The position numbers were made by a program, and so were the translations under genes. A stretch of DNA of 64,000 bases from a bacterium (GTDB lineage: Bacteria; Pseudomonadota; Alphaproteobacteria; Rhodobacterales; Rhodobacteraceae): contig WGOE01000001.1 in NCBI GenBank assembly GCA_016124195.1, positions 300,872 to 364,871 on the forward strand, read 5' to 3'. A model generated the notes under the pieces. The model was not told where the DNA came from, did no database searches, and saw nothing but the letters and a program-made list of their open reading frames with translations. Shown in pieces: positions 36,380 through 45,430 of the stretch (its first letter is position 1; the number at the start of each line of letters is the position of its first letter).

Positions 36380-37162
36380 ATGATTACCGACCTGCACGCC
36401 CATTTCGCCGCCGGAGGCAAGGCCATCAACGGCTGGTGCGCCATCCCCTCGCCCGTGACGGCCGAGATCATGGGCCGCCAGGCCTTTGATCTGATGACGG
36501 TCGATCTGCAGCACGGCCTGATCGACTATCAGATGGCGCTGACCCTATGCCAGGTCCTGCAGGGTCTGCCCGCGCCGGTTCTGGCCCGCGTGCCGTGGAA
36601 CGAGCCGGGCATCGTGATGAAATGCCTCGACGCCGGGTTTTCGGGCGTGATCTGCCCGATGATCAACACCGCCGAAGAGGCGCGCCGGCTGGTGACCTTC
36701 AGCCGCTATGCCCCGCTGGGCAGCCGTTCCTTCGGGCCGACGCGGGCGAACATGGTGCATGGGGCGGGCTATGCCAAGACCGCCAATGCCAAGGCCCTCG
36801 TCCTTGCCATGATCGAAACCCGCGAGGCGCTGGCCAATCTGGACGAGATCCTCGCGGTCGAGGGCATCGACGGCGTCTATGTCGGCCCTTCGGATCTGGG
36901 TCTGTCGTTGGGCCATGAACCCACGCTCGAGCCTTCCGCGCCCGAGGTCCTGTTGGCGATCTCCCATATCGCGGCGCGCACCAAGGCGGCGGGCCGCATC
37001 GCCGGGGTGCACACCGGCTCTGCCGCCATGATCCGCGCCATGCTGGCACAGGGGTTCGATTTCGCCTCGCTGCTGACGGATGTGCGGATCTTTGCCAATG
37101 CCGTGGCGAGCCAGCTTGCCGCGGTGCGGCAAACCACGGCCGAGGCGATCAAGGGCTACTGA
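36380..37162 (+). CDS. HpcH/HpaI-type aldolase
   Basis: This 260-residue class II (metal-dependent) pyruvate aldolase has the catalytic His in VDLQHGLID near residue 45, metal ligands Glu in MIETREAL and Asp in GPSDLGLS, and Arg in ARVPW. It should cleave a 2-keto-4-hydroxy acid to pyruvate and an aldehyde. The ATG at 36380 is preferred to upstream in-frame starts inside the MetE-like gene. It is the typical lower-pathway step for a sugar-acid or aromatic route. Confidence 0.88.
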   Translation: MITDLHAHFAAGGKAINGWCAIPSPVTAEIMGRQAFDLMTVDLQHGLIDYQMALTLCQVLQGLPAPVLARVPWNEPGIVMKCLDAGFSGVICPMINTAEEARRLVTFSRYAPLGSRSFGPTRANMVHGAGYAKTANAKALVLAMIETREALANLDEILAVEGIDGVYVGPSDLGLSLGHEPTLEPSAPEVLLAISHIAARTKAAGRIAGVHTGSAAMIRAMLAQGFDFASLLTDVRIFANAVASQLAAVRQTTAEAIKGY

Positions 37163-37308
37163 CAGCCGCGGACCTGCCTCAGGGGACGGCCGCTGCCGGG
37201 ACGGGCCCCGGGCGACAAGATGTCCCGGTGCTGCGGATCATGCGGGACAAGCGGCCGCGCCGGTGGCACAAGGTTTGGCAGGGCGGCGGTAGAGAGGGAG
37301 ACCACACC

Positions 37309-38181
37309 ATGAAGATCGCATTCATCGGCCTTGGCAACATGGGCGGCCCGATGGCGGCCAACCTCGTGAAGGCCGGTCACCAGGTCATCGGCGCCGATCC
37401 GGTCGCTCCGATGCCCGAAGGGGTGATCCGGGCCGCCTCGCCACGCGAGGCCGTCGCGGGGGCAGAGGCCGCAATCACCATGCTGCCGAACGGCGCCATC
37501 CTGCGCGCCGTTGCGGACGAGATCATTCCCGCGATGAGCCCCGGCGCGGTCTTTCTGGATTGCTCGACCGTCGATGTCGACAGCGCGCGCGCCGTGGCCA
37601 GCGCGGCCGAGGCGGCGGGGCTGATGGCGATGGATGCGCCGGTCTCGGGCGGGATTGGCGGCGCGACGGCCGGGACGCTGACCTTCATGGCCGGCGGCAC
37701 TGAAGAGGCCTTCGCCCGCGTCAAGCCGTTGTTCGACATCATGGGCCAGAAGGCGGTGCTCTGCGGCCCCTCTGGCAACGGACAGGCGGCCAAGATCTGC
37801 AACAACATGATCCTTGGCGTGACGATGATCGCCACCTGCGAGGCCTTTGCGCTGGCCGACAAATTGGGACTGGACAGGCAGAAGATGTTCGATGTGGTTT
37901 CGACCTCTTCGGGCTATTCTTGGGTGATGAACGCCTATTGCCCGGCGCCCGGCGTCGGCCCGAAATCGCCGGCCGACAATGGCTACAAGCCCGGCTTCGC
38001 CTCGGAGCTGATGCTGAAGGACCTCGACCTCAGCCAGATGGCGGCCGAGGCCGTGGATGCCGACACGCCGATGGGGCAACTGGCGACCGATCTGTACCGG
38101 CGCTTTGTCCACGACGAAGGCGGGCGGGGCACCGACTTTTCGGCCATGCTGCCGCGCTTTGCAACGCGGGGCCGGGCCTAG
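37309..38181 (+). CDS. 3-hydroxyisobutyrate/tartronate-semialdehyde type dehydrogenase (MmsB-like)
   Basis: This 290-residue beta-hydroxyacid dehydrogenase has an N-terminal Rossmann motif GLGNMGGPMA, the substrate-binding DCSTVDVDSAR, then APVSGGIGGATAGTL and catalytic Lys in GNGQAAKICNNM near residue 165. It reduces or oxidises a 3-hydroxy-acid/semialdehyde pair, for example the aldehyde produced by the upstream aldolase. A GAGAGGGAG ribosome site precedes the ATG; the frame is open to 37228 without support. Confidence 0.88.
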   Translation: MKIAFIGLGNMGGPMAANLVKAGHQVIGADPVAPMPEGVIRAASPREAVAGAEAAITMLPNGAILRAVADEIIPAMSPGAVFLDCSTVDVDSARAVASAAEAAGLMAMDAPVSGGIGGATAGTLTFMAGGTEEAFARVKPLFDIMGQKAVLCGPSGNGQAAKICNNMILGVTMIATCEAFALADKLGLDRQKMFDVVSTSSGYSWVMNAYCPAPGVGPKSPADNGYKPGFASELMLKDLDLSQMAAEAVDADTPMGQLATDLYRRFVHDEGGRGTDFSAMLPRFATRGRA

Positions 38182-38679
38182 CGCCTTCCCCCCGGGCGCG
38201 GCCGTTCAGCCGAGAATCGAGATCAGCCGGAAAGGCACGCTCTGCGGCAGAGGATGATCGGCACCCGATCGGCGGTGACAAGGCAACACACCAGCCCCGC
38301 CCCCTTTCAGAACCATGGCAAGATCACGGCTACGCAGCCCGCCGTTCGGCCCTCGGCATTGCAGCATCGCGTTTGCGATCAAAGGCGCGCGGCTCTGTCG
38401 CCACTCGCACGCGCCAGGCCGCGCGAAAGGCCATCGCCGCCGCCCTACGTCAGTTGAACTTCGGTCACGATGCAGCCCTGGCCTCCCGGCCCCGAATTGC
38501 CATTCCGTTGGAGTTTTGACGAAACCTGAGAGGCCTCAATCCGGCACCGCAGGCAATTCTGGCCGATGCCAAGCCTTCCGTTCCGGCACCTTGCTGTGGC
38601 ACAAGAGCCAAGGCGCCGGCCCCTGCTTTTGCCGCCGCGCAACGACCTTGGCCTGATCGCCTGCATCTGAGGAAAGCCC
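38182..38679. other. 498-bp stretch without a supported gene
   Basis: Short frames exist on both strands but none has a ribosome site or recognisable protein family. Composition is slightly less GC-rich than the neighbours. Neither operator motif of the window nor a clear T-tract terminator was found. It may hold a promoter for the RraA-like gene at 38680 or decayed sequence. Confidence 0.5.
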
Positions 38680-39384
38680 ATGACACTCGACGCCCAAACC
38701 ATCGCCACGCTGCAAGCCGTCTCGACCGCCACGCTGACCACGATCCTGCTGAAAAAGGGCCTGCGCAACGTCTGGATGCGCGGCACGCGGCCGATCCGCC
38801 CGGGCCAGCCGCGCGTGGTGGGCCGCGCCTTCACGCTGCGCTTCGTGCCTGCGCGCGAGGATCTGGCGACGCCGGCCAGCTGGGCCTCGCCCATCTCGAC
38901 ACGGGCGGCCATCGAGGCGATGCCCGAGGGCTGCGTGGCGGTGGTCGATGCCATGGGCGTGGCGGATGCAGGCATCTTCGGCGACATCCTGTGCAACCGC
39001 ATGGTGCAGCGCAAGGTGGCGGGTTTGGTCACCGACGGGGTGGTGCGCGACGCGGCGGGGGTTCTGGGCACCAGCCTGCCGGTCTGGTGCAACGGGGTCG
39101 CGGCGCCGCCTTCGGTGGCGGGCCTGACCTTTGTCGGCTGGCAGGAGCCCATTGCCTGTGGCGGCGTTGCCGTCTTTCCCGATGATGTCGTCGTGGTGGA
39201 CGAAGACGGCGCGGTGCTGATTCCGGCGGCCTTGCTGGATCAGGTTCTGGCCGAGGCGCCGGAACAGGAACGCATGGAGGCGTGGATCATAACCGAGGTC
39301 GACCGTGGCGTACCCCTCCCGGGGCTTTACCCGATGAACGAGGAAACCAAGGCACGCTATGCGGCATGGAAGGCCGCGCAATGA
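38680..39384 (+). CDS. RraA-like protein (HMG aldolase/oxaloacetate decarboxylase family)
   Basis: This 234-residue protein has the RraA family core: GDILCNRMVQRKVAGLVTDG with the following VVRD, the metal and substrate site of 4-hydroxy-4-methyl-2-oxoglutarate aldolases. The N-terminal segment STATLTTILLKKGLRN is also typical. In this context it is more likely a catabolic lyase or decarboxylase than an RNase E inhibitor. It is translationally coupled to the DapA-like gene by ATGA. Confidence 0.85.
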   Translation: MTLDAQTIATLQAVSTATLTTILLKKGLRNVWMRGTRPIRPGQPRVVGRAFTLRFVPAREDLATPASWASPISTRAAIEAMPEGCVAVVDAMGVADAGIFGDILCNRMVQRKVAGLVTDGVVRDAAGVLGTSLPVWCNGVAAPPSVAGLTFVGWQEPIACGGVAVFPDDVVVVDEDGAVLIPAALLDQVLAEAPEQERMEAWIITEVDRGVPLPGLYPMNEETKARYAAWKAAQ

Positions 39385-40307
39385 GCTTTGGCATCGACAC
39401 CAAAGGCGTCTATCCCATCGCCGCCACCCCGTTTCACCCCGATGGAAGGCTCGACACCGCCAGCGTCGACCGGCTGACCGACTTCTACCATGCGGCGGGG
39501 GCCAGCGGCGTCACCATCCTTGGCATCATGGGCGAGGCGCCCAAGCTGGAACCCGAGGAATCGCTGGCCATCGTCAAACAGGTGGTGGCGCGTGCGACGA
39601 TCCCGGTGGTGGTGGGCGTCTCGGCCCCCGGCTTCGCCGCGATGCGCCGCCTCGCCCGCGACGCGATGGAGGCGGGCGCCGCCGGCGTCATGATCGCTCC
39701 CGCGCCGCATCTGCGCACGGATGACCAGATCACCGCCTATTTCGCCCAGGCGGTCGAGGCGGTCGGGCCGGACGTGCCCTGGGCCCTGCAGGATTATCCC
39801 CTGACGCTGACGGTGCAGATGTCGGTCTCGGTGATCAGCCGGATCATGACGGACCACGCGTCTTGCGTCATGCTCAAGGCCGAGGATTGGCCGGGTCTGG
39901 AAAAGCTGTCGTCGCTGCGCAAGGCACAGGCCGAGGGCAGCCTGCGCGCCTTTTCCATCCTGACGGCGAATGGCGGCCTGTTTCTGGATTTCGAACCCGA
40001 GCGCGGTTCGGATGGCGCGATGACCGGCTATGGCTTTCCCGACATGCTGGTCGAACTCGACGCCTTGCACCGCAAGGGAGAGCGCGAGGCGGCGCATGAT
40101 CTGTTCGACATGCATCTGCCGCTGATCCGCTATGAACAGCAGCCGGGCGTGGGGCTTGCGGTGCGCAAACACGTGCTGATGCGGCGCGGCGTGATCGCCT
40201 CTGACACCCAGCGCAAGCCCTGGCCCGCCCTGTCGGCCACGGCCCGGGCCGAGGTCGACTACCTTTTGCAGCGCATAGCCCGCCACGACAGCCGCGCCCG
40301 GTTCTGA
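39381..40307 (+). CDS. DapA/KDG-aldolase-like lyase (dihydrodipicolinate synthase family)
   Basis: This 308-residue class I lyase of the DHDPS/NAL superfamily has a Schiff-base Lys in CVMLKAEDWPG near residue 165 and a Tyr in LQDYPL near 138; the GTTGE motif is GIMGEA. Family members dehydrate or cleave keto-deoxy sugar acids. With the HpcH and RraA-like enzymes it fits sugar-acid breakdown, not lysine synthesis. It is the last plus-strand gene before the convergent second module, 13 bp away. Confidence 0.85.
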   Translation: MSFGIDTKGVYPIAATPFHPDGRLDTASVDRLTDFYHAAGASGVTILGIMGEAPKLEPEESLAIVKQVVARATIPVVVGVSAPGFAAMRRLARDAMEAGAAGVMIAPAPHLRTDDQITAYFAQAVEAVGPDVPWALQDYPLTLTVQMSVSVISRIMTDHASCVMLKAEDWPGLEKLSSLRKAQAEGSLRAFSILTANGGLFLDFEPERGSDGAMTGYGFPDMLVELDALHRKGEREAAHDLFDMHLPLIRYEQQPGVGLAVRKHVLMRRGVIASDTQRKPWPALSATARAEVDYLLQRIARHDSRARF

Positions 40308-40320
40308 GCGCGGCGCGGGG

Positions 40321-41181
40321 TCAGCAGCAGGTGCGGAAGCGATCCATCATGACGTCCAGCACCTCGCCCGGATCGCGCCGCCACCAGGTTTCGGCGGAAA
40401 AGACCTCGACCTCGCAGGGGCCGGCATATCCGGCCGCCTCGACATCCCGGCGGATCGCCCGCAGGTCGGCCACGCCGTCCCCCATCATGCCGCGATCGAC
40501 CAGCATGTCGCGGGTTTCGGCCAGCCAGTCGCAAAGATGGAACCCGAAGATCCGCTCTGGCCCGGCCCGCAGCAATTCCGCGCCGAGGCTGGTGTCCCAC
40601 CAGGTGTGATAGACATCGACCGCGATCCCCAGATTGGGCGCGTCGATCTGCTGGCAAAGGTCAACCGCATCGCGCACCGTCATCAGGCAGGACCGGTTGC
40701 CACCATAGACCGGGTTCAACGGCTCAAGCGCCAGTTTGACACCTCGCGCTGCGGCATAGGGGGCGGCCTCTGCGACCCGGTCCGCGACCAGGGCCAGGCT
40801 GTCGCGCGGCCCCTTGGTGCCCGGCTCCACCCCGCCCACGACGATGGTCAGGACCGGCGCGCCGAGGGCCGCGGCCATGTCGATCGAGGCGCAGAAATCA
40901 TCCATCACCGCCTGCCGCCCCTTTGGCGCGAGGGGCCCCACCAGAAAGGGCGTGCGGCAGAGGCCCACGACGCTCATGCCCGCCGCGCGAACGCTTTGGC
41001 CGATCTGATGCGCCCGCAAGCCGATCTCGCGCCGCCAGAAGACAATGCCGGTGATGCCGCGGCTGGCACAGGCGTCGATCGTGCGTTCGGGCGACCAGCC
41101 GGCCCCGGCACCCTCGACATTGTGGCCCAGCGTCGCGGTGTTGAGGGCGAGCGCGGAATGATCGACGCTGAAGTCACGCAT
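40321..41181 (-). CDS. Xylose-isomerase-like TIM-barrel sugar isomerase/epimerase
   Basis: This 286-residue protein has the AP-endonuclease-2 type TIM barrel, with metal-ligand positions in LALEPLNP (Glu), IAVDVYHTWW (Asp, His), FGFHLCDW (His) and CEVEVFS (Glu). It should isomerise or epimerise a keto sugar or related compound. The ATG at 41181 gives MRDFSVDH, close to the family start; 41193 is an alternative. The start overlaps the DUF993 gene, so the two are coupled. Confidence 0.82.
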   Translation of the reverse strand: MRDFSVDHSALALNTATLGHNVEGAGAGWSPERTIDACASRGITGIVFWRREIGLRAHQIGQSVRAAGMSVVGLCRTPFLVGPLAPKGRQAVMDDFCASIDMAAALGAPVLTIVVGGVEPGTKGPRDSLALVADRVAEAAPYAAARGVKLALEPLNPVYGGNRSCLMTVRDAVDLCQQIDAPNLGIAVDVYHTWWDTSLGAELLRAGPERIFGFHLCDWLAETRDMLVDRGMMGDGVADLRAIRRDVEAAGYAGPCEVEVFSAETWWRRDPGEVLDVMMDRFRTCC

Positions 41182-42328
41182 CCTGAACGCCATACAGCGC
41201 CAGGAGGCGCTTCATCCGGGTCACGGCCAGATCAGGGTCGCGCAGCAGGCCGCAGCCGTCGGCCAGCCGGAACACCTCGGTGAAATAGGGCAGAGGCCGC
41301 ATCGCCTGCGCGCCGTTCAGCATGATGAAATGGTCCTGAAACCCGTTGAGCCAGGCCAGGAACACCACGCCGGTCTTGTAGAACCGGGTGGGCGCGCGAA
41401 AGATCAGCCGGGCCAGCGGCACGGTCGGGTCCAGAGTGGCGCGGAAGGCTGCCGCGTCCCCCTCGCCCAGCCTTTTCACCGCATGGGCCGCCGCCGGGGC
41501 CAGCGGGTCGAAGATGCCCAGAAGCGCATCGGAATGGCCTTGGGCATCGCCCTCGATCAGCTCGGGATAGTTGAAGTCGTCGCCGGTATACATGCGCAAG
41601 CCGGCAGGCAGGCGACGGCGCATGGCGATCTCCTTGTCCTTGTCGAGCAGCGAGATCTTGATGCCATCCACCTTGGCCAGATTGTCCCCGATCACGGTCA
41701 GGGCGATTTCCATGCCCTGTTCGAAGGTCGAGGCGCCCCAATAGCCCGCCAGTTCCGGGTCGAACATCTCGCCCAGCCAATGCAGGATCACCGGGTGGTC
41801 GCAGGCCGCAAGCACGTCGGAATAAACCTTGATATAGTCCTCGGGGCCATTGGCCGCGCCAACCAGCGCGCGGCTGGCCATCAGGATGATGCGGCCGCCC
41901 AGAGCCTGGATCGCCTCGACCTGTGCCAGATAGGCGGCGCGCACCTGATCGAGCGTATGGGGTCCGGGACCCAGATGATCGGTGCCGCAGCCATTGGCCA
42001 CCAGCGCGTCAGGCAGTTCGGTGCGGGTCTGGCGGATCAGTTCCAGGGCACCGGGCCAGTCCAGCCCCATGCCGCGTTGCGCCGTATCCATCGCCTCGGC
42101 AATGCCAAGGCCAAGGCCCGCAAGATGGCGGCGAAAGGCAAGCGTCCCGGCCCAATCCACCGCGGCCCGGCCCGAAGGATCGCTGGCCGTGAAGGGATCG
42201 GCCACCACATGCGCCGCAGAATAGACGACGCGCGCCGGGTTGGCGCCAAGGGCGGTGGCCGCGATGGGCGTGCCACTCAGGGTATGGGGCATCATCCGAC
42301 CGTTCTGATCCGGCAGCAGGATTTTCAT
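41174..42328 (-). CDS. DUF993 family, DapA-related aldolase-like protein
   Basis: This 384-residue protein of the DUF993 group is distantly related to dihydrodipicolinate synthase. A candidate Schiff-base Lys stands in VDGIKISLLDKDKE near residue 224, after a barrel strand, and PVILHWLGEMFD near 178 is a conserved feature. DUF993 genes often neighbour TIM-barrel isomerases and Gfo/Idh oxidoreductases, as here. The reaction has not been established to my knowledge; a carbon-carbon lyase role is inferred from the fold. Confidence 0.78.
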   Translation of the reverse strand: MKILLPDQNGRMMPHTLSGTPIAATALGANPARVVYSAAHVVADPFTASDPSGRAAVDWAGTLAFRRHLAGLGLGIAEAMDTAQRGMGLDWPGALELIRQTRTELPDALVANGCGTDHLGPGPHTLDQVRAAYLAQVEAIQALGGRIILMASRALVGAANGPEDYIKVYSDVLAACDHPVILHWLGEMFDPELAGYWGASTFEQGMEIALTVIGDNLAKVDGIKISLLDKDKEIAMRRRLPAGLRMYTGDDFNYPELIEGDAQGHSDALLGIFDPLAPAAAHAVKRLGEGDAAAFRATLDPTVPLARLIFRAPTRFYKTGVVFLAWLNGFQDHFIMLNGAQAMRPLPYFTEVFRLADGCGLLRDPDLAVTRMKRLLALYGVQDA

Positions 42329-42337
42329 GGCAAGACC

Positions 42338-43108
42338 TCAATAGCGGGGGACAAGCATGCCGGCATCCGCCGAAATGACCTGTCCGGTGGTGTAGGGAAG
42401 CTGGCCCGTGGCAAGCGCGGCGATGATCGCGCCGATATCTTCCGGCTGGCCCAACCGGGGGAACAGGGTCAGACCCTCGGCCGCGCGCTTGGCGTAGCTG
42501 TCGATCACGGCGGCGGTCATGTCGGTCGCGATCAAGCCGGGCTGCACGTCATAGACCGCGATATTCTCGGCCCCCAGACGCACGGCCAGGGCTTTGGACA
42601 CCATCGCCGCTGCGGCCTTGGAGGCGCAGTATTCCGCCCGCTGCACCGCCACCGCCGCGGCATTGGACGAGGTGACGTTGACGATGGCGTGGAACACCGC
42701 TGGCCTGGGCCGCGACAGGACGCGCCGCGCAAAGGCCTGCGACAGGAAGAACACCGCCTTGGCGTTAACGGTCTGGCAGCGGTCCCAACTCGCCTCGGTC
42801 ACCTCCAGCAAATCGCCGCGGCTGAGAACGCCGACCCCGGCATTGTTGACCAGCGTGGTCAAGGGGCCAAGCCCGGCCTCGATCCTGGCGAGGGCCGCCT
42901 CGCGCGCCGGGCCATCCGTCACGTCGAAGGGCACGGCAAGCGCCTCGCCCAGGGCCGCGACTTGCGCCACCGCCGCGCGCAGTTCATCGTCATCGGCCGG
43001 GCCGTTCACCGCCACGGCAAAGCCTGCGCGGGCCAAAGCCTTGGCACTCGCGAGCCCGATGCCGCGCGACGAACCGGTGACCAGTGCGACCTGCCGCACC
43101 CCGGTCAT
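42338..43108 (-). CDS. Short-chain dehydrogenase/reductase
   Basis: This 256-residue classical SDR has TGSSRGIG, NNAG, Ser in NVTSSNAAA and YCASK. The sequence after strand 2 (NGPADDDE) lacks the basic residues of an NADP site, so NAD is likely. It overlaps the acyl-CoA dehydrogenase stop by 4 bp. In a CoA pathway it could act as the 3-hydroxyacyl dehydrogenase step, or it may oxidise a sugar hydroxyl. Confidence 0.87.
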   Translation of the reverse strand: MTGVRQVALVTGSSRGIGLASAKALARAGFAVAVNGPADDDELRAAVAQVAALGEALAVPFDVTDGPAREAALARIEAGLGPLTTLVNNAGVGVLSRGDLLEVTEASWDRCQTVNAKAVFFLSQAFARRVLSRPRPAVFHAIVNVTSSNAAAVAVQRAEYCASKAAAAMVSKALAVRLGAENIAVYDVQPGLIATDMTAAVIDSYAKRAAEGLTLFPRLGQPEDIGAIIAALATGQLPYTTGQVISADAGMLVPRY

Positions 43109-44247
43109 GCCCGCGCCCCCTTCTTGAGCAGTTCGCGTGCGATGATCATGCGCTGAATCTGCTGGGTACCTTCGTAGATCTGCGTGATCTTGGCGTCACG
43201 GTAGAGCCGTTCGACCTCGAACCCGCGGATATAGCCGGAGCCGCCGAAGACCTGCACCGCGTCGGCCGTGCGCGCCACTGCCATGTCACCGGCAAAACAT
43301 TTGGCGATGGAACAGGCCTTGGTCGCATCCTCGCCCCGGTCGATCTTGCCGGCGGCTGAATGAACCAGCAGGCGGGCGGCCTCGATATCCTTGGCCATGT
43401 CGGCCAGAAGCCACTGGACGCCCTGAAATTCAGAGATCGTCTTGCCGAACTGCCGGCGTTGCGCGGCATAGTCCACCGCGGCTTCGAGCCCGGCCTGCGC
43501 GATGCCCACGGCCAGCGCGGCAATCCCGACACGGCCCTTGTCCAGCACCGACATCATCATGTGAAAGCCGCGACCGACCTCGCCCAGCAAGGCATCGGGG
43601 CCAAGACGCACATCCTGAAAGGTCAGGGCCCCGACCTGGCTGGCCCGCTGGCCCATCTTGTGCTCTTTCGGCCCGCGCGAGACGCCCGCGGCATGCAGAT
43701 CGACGATGAAGATCGACATACCGCGGTTGCCCGCCTCCTTGTCGGTGCGAGCGAGGACAAAGCCGTGATCGGCGACCGGGGCATTGTGGATCCAGATCTT
43801 GCCACCGTTGAGAACCCAGCCCGGACCATCGGCCACCGCCGTGGTCCGGATGCCCGAGACATCGGTGCCCGCCTCGGGTTCGGTGATGCAGTAGCAGACC
43901 TTGGCCTTCATCGACAGGATGTCGCCCAGAAGGCCGCGCTGGCCCGGCGTGCCATGCCGCACCAGCAGGGTCGAGATCAGCTCGACCAGCCCGCACTGAT
44001 CGGCAACCGAGGCATAGCCGCGTGACAACTCTTCCATCACTAGGGCATAGGTCAGCGTGTCAAACCCCGGCCCGCCCATCGCCTCCGGCACGCCGATGCC
44101 GAACAGACCCAGCTGCGCCATCTCGTCATAAAGGCCGGCGGGGAATTTTTCCTCGCGGTCGAGCGCTTCAGCCCGGGGCCGGACCACCGCGTCCGAAAAG
44201 TCGCGCGCCATGTCGCGCACCTGTTGGTGAGTCTCGCTCAGATACAT
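43105..44247 (-). CDS. Acyl-CoA dehydrogenase
   Basis: This 380-residue FAD enzyme introduces a 2,3 double bond in an acyl-CoA. The FAD/substrate segment CYCITEPEAGTDVSG near residue 120, the RRQFGK region near 240 and catalytic Glu in QIYEGTQQIQR near 362 are present. ATG 44247 is used; a GTG lies two codons earlier. It is the first gene of a minus-strand operon (with SDR, DUF993, isomerase), with a TetR-type palindrome 27 bp upstream. Its presence next to sugar-type genes is unusual. Confidence 0.9.
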   Translation of the reverse strand: MYLSETHQQVRDMARDFSDAVVRPRAEALDREEKFPAGLYDEMAQLGLFGIGVPEAMGGPGFDTLTYALVMEELSRGYASVADQCGLVELISTLLVRHGTPGQRGLLGDILSMKAKVCYCITEPEAGTDVSGIRTTAVADGPGWVLNGGKIWIHNAPVADHGFVLARTDKEAGNRGMSIFIVDLHAAGVSRGPKEHKMGQRASQVGALTFQDVRLGPDALLGEVGRGFHMMMSVLDKGRVGIAALAVGIAQAGLEAAVDYAAQRRQFGKTISEFQGVQWLLADMAKDIEAARLLVHSAAGKIDRGEDATKACSIAKCFAGDMAVARTADAVQVFGGSGYIRGFEVERLYRDAKITQIYEGTQQIQRMIIARELLKKGARA

Positions 44248-44273
44248 CGTCACACCCGATCCAGAGGCATTTA

Positions 44274-44289
44274 GTAACTATCCAGTTAC
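44274..44289. promoter_or_regulatory. Putative TetR-family operator (copy 1)
   Basis: GTAACTATCCAGTTAC is a palindrome with perfect 6-bp arms (GTAACT/AGTTAC) and a 4-bp centre. It lies 27 bp before the acyl-CoA dehydrogenase start in the divergent region shared with an aldo/keto reductase. Confidence 0.65.
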
Positions 44290-44377
44290 ATTATTGAGCC
44301 TTGCCCTGCCGGGTCAAGCGGGAAAAACACAGCCCGTGCACAAAGCCGCTTGCGAGACAGCGCCGCGCCGCATAGAA

Positions 44378-44393
44378 ATAACCAAACGGTTAC
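44378..44393. promoter_or_regulatory. Putative TetR-family operator (copy 2)
   Basis: ATAACCAAACGGTTAC is an imperfect palindrome (TAACC/GGTTA arms) 20 bp before the aldo/keto reductase ATG at 44414. It shares the arms of copies at 44274, 48171 and 58015. Confidence 0.6.
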
Positions 44394-44413
44394 TTATGCA
44401 GAGGAGAATCCCC

Positions 44414-45430
44414 ATGCAGCCGGCGGAAAAACGCAAGTTCGGACGAGTGGATCTGGAAGTGACGGCCTTCGGATTCGGCACCGCCCCGCTGGGCAACATC
44501 TTTCAAGAGATTGACGAAGCCACGTCGGACGCGATGTTTCAGGCCTCCTGGCAGGCCGGGATTCGCTATTACGACACCGCGCCGATGTATGGCCATGGCC
44601 TGTCCGAACTGCGCACCGGCCATTCGCTGCGCTGGAAGCGGCGCGACGAGTATGTGCTGTCTTCCAAGGTCGGGCGTCTGCTGCGTCCCGCCCGGCGCGA
44701 GACGATTAATTTCGCGCCGTGGAACAATGCAGCCGCTTTCCGGGTCGAGTTCGACTATTCCTATGACGGCACCATGCGATCCTTCGAGGACAGCCTGCAA
44801 CGCATGGCGCTGGAGCGGATGGACATCTGCTTCATCCATGACATCGACGTCTTTACCCGCGGCAAGGACCAGCCAGAGGTCTTCCGGCAGGCGATGGACG
44901 GCTGTTACCGCGCGCTGCGCGATCTGCGCGATCAGGGCGCGGTCAAGGCAATCGGCGTCGGTGTGAACGAATGGGAGGTTTGCCACGCCGCCCTGCAACA
45001 GGGCGATTTCGACTGTTTCCTGCTGGCAGGCCGCTACACCCTGCTGGAGCAAGAGGCGCTGAACGACTTTCTGCCGCTGTGCGAAAAGCGCGGGGCGGCG
45101 GTGGTCGTGGGCGGCGGCTTCAACTCTGGCATCCTCGCCACCGGGGCCAGACCGGGGGCGAAGTATAATTATGCCCCGGCTCCGGCGGCGATCATGGACA
45201 AGGTCGCCCGGATCGAGGCGGTCTGCGCTGCGCACAAGGTACCCCTGCCCGCCGCCGCGCTGCAATTCGTCGTGGCGCATCCGGCGATCCCGTCCTTCAT
45301 CGCCGGGACCCGCACCGTGGCCCAGTTGCGCCAGAATCTCGACTGGTTCAGCCACCCGATCCCGGCCGACCTGTGGGCCGACCTGAAGTCGCAGGGCCTG
45401 CTGCGTCACGACGCCCCGGTTCCGGCCTGA
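44414..45430 (+). CDS. Aldo/keto reductase, D-threo-aldose/L-fucose dehydrogenase-like
   Basis: This 338-residue AKR has the start FGFGTAPLGNIF and the catalytic tetrad Asp/Tyr in YYDTAPMYG, Lys in LSSKVGR and His in FIHDID. The family includes NAD(P)-dependent aldose 1-dehydrogenases that make sugar lactones and pyridoxal 4-dehydrogenase. A GAGGAGA site fixes the ATG at 44414, although the frame is open to 44294. Two TetR-type palindromes lie in its promoter region. It is transcribed alone, ending in a shared convergent hairpin. Confidence 0.85.
   Translation: MQPAEKRKFGRVDLEVTAFGFGTAPLGNIFQEIDEATSDAMFQASWQAGIRYYDTAPMYGHGLSELRTGHSLRWKRRDEYVLSSKVGRLLRPARRETINFAPWNNAAAFRVEFDYSYDGTMRSFEDSLQRMALERMDICFIHDIDVFTRGKDQPEVFRQAMDGCYRALRDLRDQGAVKAIGVGVNEWEVCHAALQQGDFDCFLLAGRYTLLEQEALNDFLPLCEKRGAAVVVGGGFNSGILATGARPGAKYNYAPAPAAIMDKVARIEAVCAAHKVPLPAAALQFVVAHPAIPSFIAGTRTVAQLRQNLDWFSHPIPADLWADLKSQGLLRHDAPVPA

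Noticed and set aside
33880..36471. 863-residue minus-strand frame over SDR, bicupin and MetE-like genes
   Set aside because: Antisense shadow; no motifs, and the plus-strand genes have ribosome sites and family motifs.
37196..37228. CCGGGAC...GTCCCGG inverted repeat as a terminator
   Set aside because: The arms are 7 bp with a 19-nt loop and no T-tract, and the region is extremely GC-rich, so chance is likely.
38315..38656. Possible gene of about 110 residues in the 38182-38679 gap
   Set aside because: No ribosome site, no recognisable family and an arginine-rich composition typical of a non-coding frame.
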